Positions 7,869 to 15,488 are shown, counted from the stretch's first letter. The stretch is DNA of 34,069 nt from Treponema sp. (GCA_031266175.1 JAISBN010000004.1:1-34069), one strand, 5' to 3'. Notes: a model not told the origin generated them from the letters alone. Numbers and translations are program-made.

Positions 7869-8552
7869 ATGTACACCCTGCGGAACATTGTCGCCTCCCT
7901 GCCCCCGGAAAAGGCGCGGCAGGACGGCCTGTGGACCCGTTTTGTGCTCCGGCCCCTGTCCTTTCCTGTTTCCTGGGCAGCCCTGAATATGGGCCTCCGC
8001 CCCGCCGGGGTGTCCTATCTTTCGGCGCTGGTAAGCATCGCCGGGGGCATACTCTTCGCCTGGCCCCGGCATTCCCTGGCCGGCGCGGGAGTTATCCTCC
8101 TGAACGTTTTTTCCCTCCTGGACTGCGTCGACGGGAACATGGCCAGGGCCAGCGGCAGGGCGGGTCCCTGGGGGGGCTGGGCGGACGCGGTGACGGGGTT
8201 TATCGCCTATACCGCGGTATTTTTTTCCTCCGGGATCTACCTTTTCCGGGAAACCCTCTGGTGGCCCGTCCTCGTGGTAACGGGCCTTACGTCCTCCGCC
8301 AATTTACTTACCAGAACGGCCTATCAGATATACAAGAACATTGTCGGGGAAAGCGCCCACGGCTCGGTATCCTTTGAGCGGCTGCTGGCCGAAAACGCGG
8401 GCATCACCGGCTTCCTGATGCCCCTGCTCCTCGTCTTTCATTTCTGCGGGTTTATGCCCGGCTTCTGGTTTATTATATGGTTTAACGCGATATTTTACGG
8501 AGGAGGCTGCGTCTTTACAATAATCAAGCTGGCAAGGAAGGCCGCGCGGTGA
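7869..8552 (+). CDS. CDP-alcohol phosphatidyltransferase-family membrane protein with a variant active-site motif
   Basis: 227 aa from ATG 7869. The longer track ORF from 7437 runs antisense through the GT4 gene and is rejected. A multi-pass membrane protein. The family motif D-x2-D-G-x2-A-R-x8-G-x3-D-x3-D is present as D85-C-V-D88-G-N-M-A-R93 ... G102-G-W-A-D106, but the final Asp, generally taken as the catalytic base, is Gly110 (codon ggg). The family moves a phospho-alcohol between CDP and an acceptor in the membrane, as in phosphatidylglycerophosphate or inositol-phosphate lipid synthesis. Here the lost Asp suggests altered chemistry, a binding role or inactivity. It is the first gene of the five-gene operon and its stop overlaps the next GTG start by 4 nt (GTGA). 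The family assignment is firm from the motif; the activity is uncertain. Confidence 0.8.
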   Translation: MYTLRNIVASLPPEKARQDGLWTRFVLRPLSFPVSWAALNMGLRPAGVSYLSALVSIAGGILFAWPRHSLAGAGVILLNVFSLLDCVDGNMARASGRAGPWGGWADAVTGFIAYTAVFFSSGIYLFRETLWWPVLVVTGLTSSANLLTRTAYQIYKNIVGESAHGSVSFERLLAENAGITGFLMPLLLVFHFCGFMPGFWFIIWFNAIFYGGGCVFTIIKLARKAAR

Positions 8553-9991
8553 TTTTTGAGGAATACAGGAACTGGTACCGCAAGCGGTACCGCAGGACCA
8601 GTTCGGCCCTCACCACCTGTTTTCTTGTGGCGGCGGATCTTGCCACGGTGATGCTCTGTTTCGGCGCCGGTTTTTTTCTGGTCAACCTCTACGACAGCCA
8701 GCTTATCACCTTCAGGGGGTTTATTCATTACTGGCCCTACCTTCCCATCTTTATCATTGTATTTGCCGTAGAAGATCTGTATCCGGGAGCGTCCCTGGCT
8801 CCCGCGGAAGAACTGCGGCGTTTTACCGGCTGTTCCTTCATCGGCCACCTCTTTATCATACTTTCCCGGTTTGTGTACTATCTGCGTTTCGATTCCATTT
8901 CAGCGGCTTTTATTATCAGCTGCCTGATTTCCACCGTCTGCCTTTTGATGGGGCGGTCGCTGATGAGGAGTTTTCTGAGCGTCACAAAGCTGGGAGGCAT
9001 TCCGGCGGTTATCTACGGAGCGGGATACACCGGCCGGGCCGTGGTAGACAGGCTCCTTACCAACAAGCACACATGCTATATGCCGGTACTGATCCTGGAC
9101 GACGATCCCCAAACGGGGGACGAGTACCGGGAGGTTCCCATCCTCCACGATACGGAGCTGGGACCCGAGCTTGTGAAGCGTTTTAACATCAAAATGGCCA
9201 TCGTCGCCATGCCTTCAATTTCCCAGCCCTTACTCAAAAACCTTATCAACAATTCCGTGTCCGCTTTCCGTTATAACGTGCTGATTCCCGATATTTTTTC
9301 GGTTACCAATATATGGATGAGCGTCAGGGACTTTGGCGGAATCCTTGGCTTTGCCACCACCCGCCGGCTTACTATGTCCTGGAACCGGTGGATCAAGCGC
9401 TTTATGGACGTCGGCATTATTATCGCCGGTACCCTGCTTATCTCTCCCCTGCTGCTGGGGATTGTGGCGCTGGTTAAGGTAAGTTCTCCCGGTCCGGTAC
9501 TGTACAGCCAGGAACGGATCGGCCGGAACGGGAAACGTTTCCGGGCCTACAAGTTCCGTTCCATGGTCAGCGGCGCCGAAGAAAAACTAAAAGAACTGCT
9601 TGCGTCGGATGCCGGAGCCAGAAAAGAATGGGAGGCCGCCCATAAACTCAAGAACGATCCCCGGATTACCGCCATCGGAAAATTCCTTCGGAAAACCAGC
9701 CTGGACGAGATTCCCCAGTTTATCAATATTTTAAGGGGAGAGATGAGCCTTATCGGCCCCCGGCCCATTGTAGAGGGCGAGATAAAAAGATACGGAGCGA
9801 ATTTTCAGCGGATTTTTTCCGTCCGGCCGGGATTGACCGGCCTCTGGCAGGTATCGGGAAGGTCCGATACCGATTACTCGGACAGGATTTCTTTTGACAC
9901 CTATTATCTGCAAAGCTGGTCGGTATGGCTGGATCTGTGGATTATCTATAAAACCATTGGGGTTGTTGTCAGGGGCAGCGGAGCATATTGA
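8549..9991 (+). CDS. WbaP/WcaJ-type polyprenyl-phosphate sugar phosphotransferase
   Basis: 480 aa, the length of the large phosphoglycosyl transferases. Residues 1-~150 hold several membrane segments. A Rossmann-like central domain follows (AVIYGAGYTGRAVVDRLL, about residue 153). The C-terminal catalytic 'bacterial sugar transferase' domain (from about 270) has SSPGPVLYSQERIGRNG, AYKFRSM, the Asp-Glu catalytic pair in SLDEIPQ, LIGPRP, RPGLTGLWQVSGR and the conserved late DTYYLQSWS. It transfers a sugar-1-phosphate from a nucleotide sugar to undecaprenyl phosphate, the committed step of O-antigen, capsule or similar glycans. The GTG start overlaps the upstream stop. It defines the locus as one that builds a lipid-linked glycan. 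The sugar (galactose, glucose or a HexNAc) cannot be told. Confidence 0.92.
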   Translation: MIFEEYRNWYRKRYRRTSSALTTCFLVAADLATVMLCFGAGFFLVNLYDSQLITFRGFIHYWPYLPIFIIVFAVEDLYPGASLAPAEELRRFTGCSFIGHLFIILSRFVYYLRFDSISAAFIISCLISTVCLLMGRSLMRSFLSVTKLGGIPAVIYGAGYTGRAVVDRLLTNKHTCYMPVLILDDDPQTGDEYREVPILHDTELGPELVKRFNIKMAIVAMPSISQPLLKNLINNSVSAFRYNVLIPDIFSVTNIWMSVRDFGGILGFATTRRLTMSWNRWIKRFMDVGIIIAGTLLISPLLLGIVALVKVSSPGPVLYSQERIGRNGKRFRAYKFRSMVSGAEEKLKELLASDAGARKEWEAAHKLKNDPRITAIGKFLRKTSLDEIPQFINILRGEMSLIGPRPIVEGEIKRYGANFQRIFSVRPGLTGLWQVSGRSDTDYSDRISFDTYYLQSWSVWLDLWIIYKTIGVVVRGSGAY

Positions 9992-10761
9992 TGATAAAGA
10001 AATTTGTGTGTACGGCGTTTCTTGCCTTTACGGCCTTTTCCCTTCCCGCCCAGGGGCGGTCTTTCGATCAGGTCTTTCCCGGCATTTCAGCCGGGCAAAG
10101 GGCCGAAGCCTTTTCTTCCGGCGGCTATCTGTACTCGGGAACCGCCGCGAAAAACCTGACCATCGTTCCCCGGACCGGCGGAAACATCATGGTCAGCAAG
10201 AGATCCCTGGGAGAAAATCCGGGATTTTTTGTGGAAGCCCTGCGGGTGGTTCCCCGGAAAAACATAAGCCTCTTAAGTATTTACAATTCCCTGGAACAGA
10301 TAGGGGATCTAAAAAAACACCTCTACCATTCGGCCACCAAGGATCGCTACGTTCCCCTTTTCGAAGGCTCCGTCCGGATTGAAGGCCCCCGCAAAATACG
10401 GGCATTACTGCCGGATCCCCCCCCCGCTTCGATCCTTCCTTCCATGGAAACCATGTATGTACGCCTTACCGACGCCAACTTTGGCAACTGTTACTATGAA
10501 ATTTCCTTTACCACCAACCTGCGGGGCATCCTCTACCGAATCCAGAATTTCAGGACCGTTACCTTCGGGCCTATACCGGTTATGCGGGAACGGACCTTTA
10601 CCGCCCTGTTGTACATCGAACCGGTTGAAGAAGGGCTGGCGGTATACTGTCTGGCCGGCGCGGAGGTGTCCAATTTTATCGCAAAGCACGTCGACATACC
10701 GTCGGCCTTAAACAAGCGGATGGATGTTATTATTGCCTGGATGCTCGCCGGAATACGATGA
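9991..10761 (+). CDS. Secreted protein of unknown function within the glycan operon
   Basis: 256 aa from ATG 9991; the track starts at the TTG one codon earlier. The ATG overlaps the upstream stop (TGATG), with GGAG 8 nt before the TTG. A signal peptide (MIKKFVCTAFLAFTAFSLPAQG) is clear, with likely cleavage near residue 20-22, so the product is periplasmic or surface-associated. The mature part has no motif I can tie to a catalytic family. From memory it resembles small spirochaetal conserved secreted proteins (DUF6675-like: PRTGGNIMVSKR), which I could not check. Its place between the phosphoglycosyl transferase and a glycosyltransferase, with overlaps on both sides, suggests a periplasmic step such as transport, modification or anchoring of the polymer. 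Confidence 0.8.
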   Translation: MIKKFVCTAFLAFTAFSLPAQGRSFDQVFPGISAGQRAEAFSSGGYLYSGTAAKNLTIVPRTGGNIMVSKRSLGENPGFFVEALRVVPRKNISLLSIYNSLEQIGDLKKHLYHSATKDRYVPLFEGSVRIEGPRKIRALLPDPPPASILPSMETMYVRLTDANFGNCYYEISFTTNLRGILYRIQNFRTVTFGPIPVMRERTFTALLYIEPVEEGLAVYCLAGAEVSNFIAKHVDIPSALNKRMDVIIAWMLAGIR

Positions 10762-11885
10762 TCACGGTTTTAGTCTGCTACGAACGGATATCCCTTTATC
10801 ACACCATGGTTCCTTTTTTTCTGAAAGAAAAATCCTCCCGTAAAAAACAGGCCGGGAAAATTTTCCGCTTTACCCGGCGGGCGGACTGGTGCCTGCGGCA
10901 CGACAGAAATTCCGTTCTTTTTATGGAGCGGTGTTTTCAACACCGGGAACCCAGGGACCTGTCGCCGGATGAACTGGAAACCATGAAGCGCCTGCGGGAT
11001 AAATACAAAACCATCGTCTTCTTCTGCGGTCAGGGCGAAGCGGGAACCAACCGGCTTGATCTGCTTCCCTTTGTGGACCGGCTCTTTTATAAATCGGTTT
11101 TTACCGACCGGGGCAATTACTTAAAGGACCTGTACGGGAAAAATCTCTTTGCCGATTACTATCACCGCCGTTACGGCGTGGCCGACGATCCCGAATATTC
11201 GGGTGGGCAGCTTCTTTCCGCGGCGGAGGCCCGGCGGCCGGAACTGTCTTGGAACATAGGCCTGGGAACCTATCCCCGTCTCCACTGGCCCCAGCGGCTT
11301 GGCACCGTCCTGGCCCGGTCCGGTATGGCCGGATTGGGCCGGCGCATAGGAGGGAAACCCGCCGCGGCGGAGCCCCGGGAGCTTCCCCGGCCTCCGGATT
11401 TTTTCGGCGGCCGGCGGAGCATTGCCGTCCACGCCCGGATCGATCCGGTAAGCTGCCGCTCCATCGCGTACCAGCGAAGGCTGTTTCTGGACCTCATCGC
11501 CGGTTTCCGCCGGAAGGATCTCTTCCTTACCGGCATGGTTCCCCAGAAACAGTACTACCGGGAACTGGCCGATTCAAAGATCGCGCTGTCCCCCTTCGGC
11601 TGGGGGGAGGTGTGCTTCCGGGACTTTGAGGCGATCCTTTCCGGCGCGCTGCTCCTTAAACCGGACATGGGCCACGTTACAACCTGGCCCGATGTATATA
11701 TCCCCTATGAAACCTATATCCCCCTGGCCTGGGACGGAAGCGATCTGCTGTCCCAGGCGCAGCGGTACCTGGAAGACGAGGGAAAACGGCGCCGGATTGC
11801 CGCCAACGCTTTTGAGGTTTACCAAAAAGCGCTGGCGGAATTGCCGGACCGCTTTGATGCGCTGCTGGGAGAATTTTTTCCGTGA
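10758..11885 (+). CDS. Glycosyltransferase, exostosin/Glyco_trans_1_2-like C-terminal domain
   Basis: 375 aa, starting with ATG in a 4-nt ATGA overlap. The C-terminal third carries SKIALSPFGWGEVCFRDFEAILSGALLLKP, the donor-site pattern of exostosin-like and Glyco_trans_1_2 enzymes (Ser-Pro-x-Gly...Arg-x-x-Glu...Gly). GHVTTWPDVY and a final helical region rich in Arg/Glu follow. The N-terminal half (to about 150) is less familiar; a basic Pro/Arg-rich linker lies around 195-215. No signal peptide or membrane segment, so it should act in the cytoplasm on the lipid-linked glycan. The operon position between the WbaP-type initiator and the glycerophosphotransferase supports this. Donor and acceptor are unknown. 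Confidence 0.75.
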   Translation: MITVLVCYERISLYHTMVPFFLKEKSSRKKQAGKIFRFTRRADWCLRHDRNSVLFMERCFQHREPRDLSPDELETMKRLRDKYKTIVFFCGQGEAGTNRLDLLPFVDRLFYKSVFTDRGNYLKDLYGKNLFADYYHRRYGVADDPEYSGGQLLSAAEARRPELSWNIGLGTYPRLHWPQRLGTVLARSGMAGLGRRIGGKPAAAEPRELPRPPDFFGGRRSIAVHARIDPVSCRSIAYQRRLFLDLIAGFRRKDLFLTGMVPQKQYYRELADSKIALSPFGWGEVCFRDFEAILSGALLLKPDMGHVTTWPDVYIPYETYIPLAWDGSDLLSQAQRYLEDEGKRRRIAANAFEVYQKALAELPDRFDALLGEFFP

Positions 11886-13123
11886 GACTGCTGTACATCG
11901 ATCCCGGTACGGGCAGCATGCTTTTTTCCATTCTGATCGGGGCCTCGGCCACCCTGTACTTTCTTGCCCGGACTTTTTTCATCAAACTCAAGGTGCTCCT
12001 TTCCGGCACGACGGGAACGGGAAAGCATTTTCTCCCCTATGTCATTTACAGTGAGGGAAAACAGTATTGGAACGTTTTTAAAAACGCCGTTGATGAATTT
12101 GAAAAGCGGGAAATTCCCCTTACCTTTATGAGCTCTTCGCCGGACGATCCGGTCTTTACCGGGCAGTACAAGTTTGTTCGGGCCGAATATATCGGTGAAG
12201 GCAACAGGGCCTTTGCCCGGCTTAATTTTTTGCATGCCGGAATCCTGCTTATGACAACGCCGGGCCTTGACGTCTACCAGCTGAAACGGCGAAAAACGGT
12301 GGGCCACTATTCCCACGTACTCCACATGACCGGTGATCCCGCCGGCTACCGTCTTTTCGGCCTTGATTACTTTGATTCCGTCCTCTTAAGCGGTTCCTAC
12401 CAGGAAAAGGACATACGCTTTCTTGAAAAGCTCAGAAACCTGAAGCCCAAGGAACTGGTGATGGCGGGATCAGGCTATCTGGACGTCTACGCAGAAAAGA
12501 TACGGGAGATGAGGGGCCGGAAAGAATCCCCGGAACAGCTTACCGTCCTGGTATCGCCGTCCTGGGGAGACCAGGGAATTTTAAACCGCTACGGTGAAAG
12601 GCTCCTGGATCCCCTGACCGCTGCGGGATACCGCGTCATTGTCCGGCCCCATCCGCAGTCGGAAAAAAGCGAAGGGGCCCTGCTGAAAAAACTGGAGCGG
12701 CGTTACGCCGATACCCGGAATCTTGAGTGGGACCGTGAGCGGGAAAACATTGTTTCCCTTTCCCGGGCGGACATTATGATCTCCGATTTTTCCGGCATCA
12801 TCTTTGATTATGTCTTTCTCTGCGATAAACCGGTGCTCTACACCAGCCAGGATATGGACCTGCGGCCCTATGACGCGTCGGATCTGGATCATGAAATGTG
12901 GCAGACCACGGCGATCCGCAGCATCGGGGCAGAACTTAGGGAAGAAGATTTCCCCCGGATTGGCGAAGTGATTAACCGGGCCCTCTCCAGCGCCGCCCTG
13001 CTTCAGGCCCGGCAAAAAGCCGCCCGGGAAGCCTGGCAGTACCGGGGAGAAGCGGGAAAACGCATCGCCGATTTTATGATCAGCAAAGTACGGCAGGCGG
13101 CTGACGTGCAGGAGGGCTTTTAA
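11882..13123 (+). CDS. CDP-glycerol glycerophosphotransferase-family protein
   Basis: 413 aa, GTG start in a 4-nt overlap with the upstream stop. The N-terminus YIDPGTGSMLFSILIGASA is a hydrophobic anchor (about residues 4-30). A middle domain (~45-205) follows, then the catalytic Glyphos_transf domain: LVSPSWGDQGIL (~223), RPHPQSEKSE (~257), SDFSGIIFDY (~302) and KPVLYTSQDMDLRPYD (~316). These motifs recur nearly unchanged in the AT-rich partial gene at 1-694. The expected reaction is transfer of glycerol-phosphate (possibly another polyol-phosphate) from the CDP-activated donor to a membrane acceptor. The likely donor source is the cytidylyltransferase at 694-1167. It is the last gene of the five-gene plus-strand operon, and a hairpin overlaps its stop codon. 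Confidence 0.88.
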   Translation: MRLLYIDPGTGSMLFSILIGASATLYFLARTFFIKLKVLLSGTTGTGKHFLPYVIYSEGKQYWNVFKNAVDEFEKREIPLTFMSSSPDDPVFTGQYKFVRAEYIGEGNRAFARLNFLHAGILLMTTPGLDVYQLKRRKTVGHYSHVLHMTGDPAGYRLFGLDYFDSVLLSGSYQEKDIRFLEKLRNLKPKELVMAGSGYLDVYAEKIREMRGRKESPEQLTVLVSPSWGDQGILNRYGERLLDPLTAAGYRVIVRPHPQSEKSEGALLKKLERRYADTRNLEWDRERENIVSLSRADIMISDFSGIIFDYVFLCDKPVLYTSQDMDLRPYDASDLDHEMWQTTAIRSIGAELREEDFPRIGEVINRALSSAALLQARQKAAREAWQYRGEAGKRIADFMISKVRQAADVQEGF

Positions 13124-13148
13124 GCCCTCCGGTAAATATACGTTTTTT
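13111..13148 (+). terminator. Possible terminator at the end of the polymer operon
   Basis: A perfect 9-bp inverted repeat (GGAGGGCTT / AAGCCCTCC, 13111-13130) spans the stop codon of the glycerophosphotransferase gene. A run of six T begins only 12 nt later (13143-13148), so it is not a textbook intrinsic terminator, but it is the only candidate before the convergent tRNA gene. Confidence 0.45.
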
Positions 13149-13168
13149 AAAGTTGGCACAACCTTAAA

Positions 13169-13240
13169 AGCGGCTGATGGGAGTCGAACCCACGTCTCCA
13201 GCTTGGAAGGCTGGGGTAATAGCCGTTATACGACAGCCGC
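13169..13240 (-). tRNA. tRNA-Gly (anticodon UCC)
   Basis: The minus strand folds as a complete cloverleaf. The acceptor stem GCGGCTG pairs perfectly with CAGCCGC. The anticodon arm is CCAGC-CTTCCAA-GCTGG (anticodon TCC, reading GGA/GGG), and the T arm contains GGTTCGACTCC. The discriminator base is U, as usual for bacterial tRNA-Gly. 72 nt; CCA is not encoded. It is transcribed from its own strong promoter just upstream and faces the polymer operon. Confidence 0.95.
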
Positions 13241-13250
13241 ATGTAGCAGA

Positions 13251-13279
13251 AATATACCAGGATGTACAAAATTTGTCAA
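13251..13279 (-). promoter_or_regulatory. Promoter of tRNA-Gly(UCC)
   Basis: On the minus strand TTGACA (13279-13274, perfect consensus), a 17-nt spacer and TATATT (13256-13251) stand 10 nt before the tRNA 5' end. The mutY-like stop codon TGA (13278-13276) lies inside the -35 hexamer. Confidence 0.85.
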
Positions 13280-14118
13280 CCTCTTATCCTGTATACGCCC
13301 TGTTCCTCGGCCACCATCATTTCCTTTTCCAGTATTTCCAGTGCCCTGTCGTAATCCTTATCCTTTACATCCTTGAGGGTTTTTTGTATTTCTCCCCGGA
13401 GGGCCGCGGCATTCCGGGGGCCTTCCCGTGAAAGGACCCGGATAACCGCGCCCCGGATCTGGCGGAAGGAACCCTCAAAGGGGCTTTGCCTGGCATAATG
13501 GAGGCTTTTACGGCCGGGGTTCGGGGTAATCTTTTTCAGTTCAGCGCCGTAATCCATTAAGGCCCAGTACCATACCCGGGGATTGGACCGGTCTATGGTC
13601 TCCTGTACCAGGGGAAAAAGTTCTTTATCTTCTACGCCGGTTTTCTTCTGAAAGAAAAAATGGATATACACCGAGCGGATATTGGTTTCGATAAAAACCG
13701 CCGGATAATTCCAGGCAAAGCAGGCCACGGCCCCCGACGTATAGGGACCGATGCCCGGCAGGGTGATAAGCTCCTCCGGCGTTCGGGGCACTTTGCCGCC
13801 GTACCGTTCCGTAATTGCCCCGGCGCATTCCCGGAGTTTTTGTGCCCGCCGGTTATAACCCAGGCCGCTCCATTCCTTCAGCACCGTTTCCAGGGGAGCT
13901 CCGGCCAGATCCCGCGGAGCAGGCCAGAGCCGCATCCACCGTTCCCAGTAGGGAATAACCCGCCGGGTCTGGGTCTGCTGGAGCATGTATTCCGACACCA
14001 GCACGCCCCAGGGATCGGGAGCGGAAGCGTTGCGCCAGGGGAAAGACCGGCCCCAAACCGCATAATAATCAAGGATGGTTTTTCTGAATTCGCTCTTCTG
14101 CCGCTTTGATAATCGCAT
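13276..14118 (-). CDS. mutY: MutY-like adenine DNA glycosylase lacking the Fe-S cluster cysteines
   Basis: 280 aa. HhH-GPD fold: SFPWRN near 25-30, VSEYMLQQTQ with the catalytic Glu43 of the MutY family, and the helix-hairpin-helix LPGIGPYTSGAV (~120-131). It is predicted to remove adenine mispaired with 8-oxoguanine or G. Two departures from classical MutY are visible. The catalytic Asp motif (V-D-G-N-V) reads FIETNIRSV with Glu144. The usual C-x6-C-x2-C-x5-C cluster after MDYGA is replaced by a cysteine-free stretch (KKITPNPGRK...RQSPFEGS). The C-terminal NUDIX-like 8-oxoG recognition domain is also absent; a short helical tail takes its place. I recall this E-T-N-I-R/RQSPFEGS pattern in a cluster-less subgroup, but could not verify it. 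It overlaps the cmk-like gene by 50 nt and its stop lies within the tRNA promoter. Confidence 0.82.
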   Translation of the reverse strand: MRLSKRQKSEFRKTILDYYAVWGRSFPWRNASAPDPWGVLVSEYMLQQTQTRRVIPYWERWMRLWPAPRDLAGAPLETVLKEWSGLGYNRRAQKLRECAGAITERYGGKVPRTPEELITLPGIGPYTSGAVACFAWNYPAVFIETNIRSVYIHFFFQKKTGVEDKELFPLVQETIDRSNPRVWYWALMDYGAELKKITPNPGRKSLHYARQSPFEGSFRQIRGAVIRVLSREGPRNAAALRGEIQKTLKDVKDKDYDRALEILEKEMMVAEEQGVYRIRG

Positions 14119-14611
14119 CGGTAATTTCTTCGGGGTTCATCGTGTCGGTATCAATAATGATATCCGCAAAAGTATAATCATCGTTATCTATATTGTAAAT
14201 CCGCTTGTACCGCTCCCGGTCCTGCCTGTCCCGTTCTTCGGTAAAGGCGGCTACCTCCGCCAGGTTTCCCCCTTCCCGCAGGATAATACGGTCCGCCCTG
14301 GTTTCGGGCAGCGCCCTAAGGTATACCTTAAGATCCGCTTCGGCAAGCATCCAGATGGCAAGCCGGGAACCCAGGACGCAGCCCCGGACTTCCCGGGCAA
14401 GCCTGACCTGCCTTGAGTCAACTTCCCTGTCCCACCAGTCGTCAAGGGCGGCCTTCTCCAGCACTTCCCTAAGGCTCATGTTTTTTTCCCCCGCAAGGCT
14501 GCGAAAGGTAAAATTAATGAATGTTAATCCCAGCTTTTCCGCGGTAAGGCGGCTGACGGTGGTGTTTCCGCAGCCGCTCTTTCCCGAAACGGCGATTTTT
14601 ATATCCCGCAA
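14069..14611 (-). CDS. Cytidylate kinase-like P-loop nucleotide kinase
   Basis: 180 aa. The N-terminal P-loop IAVSGKSGCGNTT (about residues 6-17) is the GxxGxGNTT variant seen in archaeal-type CMP kinases and related short nucleoside-monophosphate kinases. A lid-like basic region (ALPETRADRIILREG) and RDRQDRERYKRIYNID follow, typical of the cytidylate kinase-like family. It is shorter than E. coli Cmk (~225 aa). Expected reaction: CMP/dCMP (or a related NMP) + ATP to the diphosphate. Start TTG at 14611 preceded by AGGGGGA at good spacing. It sits between yicC and the mutY-like gene in one operon. An AMP- or other NMP-specific kinase is possible. Confidence 0.8.
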   Translation of the reverse strand: MRDIKIAVSGKSGCGNTTVSRLTAEKLGLTFINFTFRSLAGEKNMSLREVLEKAALDDWWDREVDSRQVRLAREVRGCVLGSRLAIWMLAEADLKVYLRALPETRADRIILREGGNLAEVAAFTEERDRQDRERYKRIYNIDNDDYTFADIIIDTDTMNPEEITDAIIKAAEERIQKNHP

Positions 14612-14621
14612 TTACATCCCC

Positions 14622-15488
14622 CTATTCCACATTGCGCAGCTGTTCCCTGACGCTTTCAAGAGCGTCCTTCATGGCCACTACTTCCCTGCTGACGTCAAGG
14701 ATGACGGCCTTGGAACCGATGGTATTGATTTCCCGGTTGATCTCCTGGCAGAGAAAGTCAAGCTTTTTTCCGGGACTGGGGTTCCGTTCCGCCTCCGCCC
14801 GGAATTCCTTCAGGTGGGAATCAAGGCGGGACAGCTCTTCGGAAATCGTATATTTTACCAGGAGGGCCGCGGTTTCGGCATAGACCCGGTTTTCATCGGT
14901 TTTTTCACCCAAAAGTTCAAAGAACCTGGTCTTTACCTGTTCCTTAAACAGGGCCTCCATATCCCCGCTGTGCAAAGCAACCCTGCTCCGGGATTGTTCC
15001 AGCGTTTCAAGATGGGCCATGATATCCGTCCGGGTATGCTCCCCTTCCCGGCGGCGGTCGTTTTCAAAATCCGCCGCGGCTTTTTCAAGCAGGGGCATGA
15101 TCCGTTCCAGGGCTTTCCGGGGATCGCTGCTCCGATCCGTTTCAAGCACCCCTTCCATCCCAAGAATCGTATCCAGTCCGGGCCGCTCCTCCGTTCCCAG
15201 GAGGCGCGCCGCTTCAGCGGCCGCTTCCCAATACGCCCTGGCCGCTTCCCCGTTCAGGGAAACAGAAAGGGGGGCGCCGGTCTCCCGGTAACGCAGAAAC
15301 ACTTCGACCCTGCCCCGGCGGCAGCGTTCACCCAGATATTCCCTGACCGGTTTTTCCAGGGCCGAAAGAAAGGGGGGAAGGGTTATAACGATGTCCAGGT
15401 AACGGTTGTTGCAGCCCTTGATTTCCACCGAGAGGGAACATTCGCCGTCCTGGTGTTCCGCCCGACCGTAGCCGGTCATGCTTTTCAC
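14622..15488 (-). CDS. yicC: YicC-family endoribonuclease
   Basis: 288 aa, normal for YicC. The N-terminus MKSMTGYGRAE and the motif IKGCNNRYLDI (variant of the family's VKSVNHRYLD-type segment) are followed by RCRRGRVEVFLRY. The C-terminal DUF1732-type domain reads SHLKEFRAEAE...GKKLDFLCQEINREINTIGSKA, one of the best conserved parts of the family. YicC proteins are metal-dependent endoribonucleases linked to stationary-phase survival and sRNA turnover in E. coli. The start overlaps the murC stop by 4 nt, so the two are translationally coupled. Confidence 0.92.
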   Translation of the reverse strand: MKSMTGYGRAEHQDGECSLSVEIKGCNNRYLDIVITLPPFLSALEKPVREYLGERCRRGRVEVFLRYRETGAPLSVSLNGEAARAYWEAAAEAARLLGTEERPGLDTILGMEGVLETDRSSDPRKALERIMPLLEKAAADFENDRRREGEHTRTDIMAHLETLEQSRSRVALHSGDMEALFKEQVKTRFFELLGEKTDENRVYAETAALLVKYTISEELSRLDSHLKEFRAEAERNPSPGKKLDFLCQEINREINTIGSKAVILDVSREVVAMKDALESVREQLRNVE

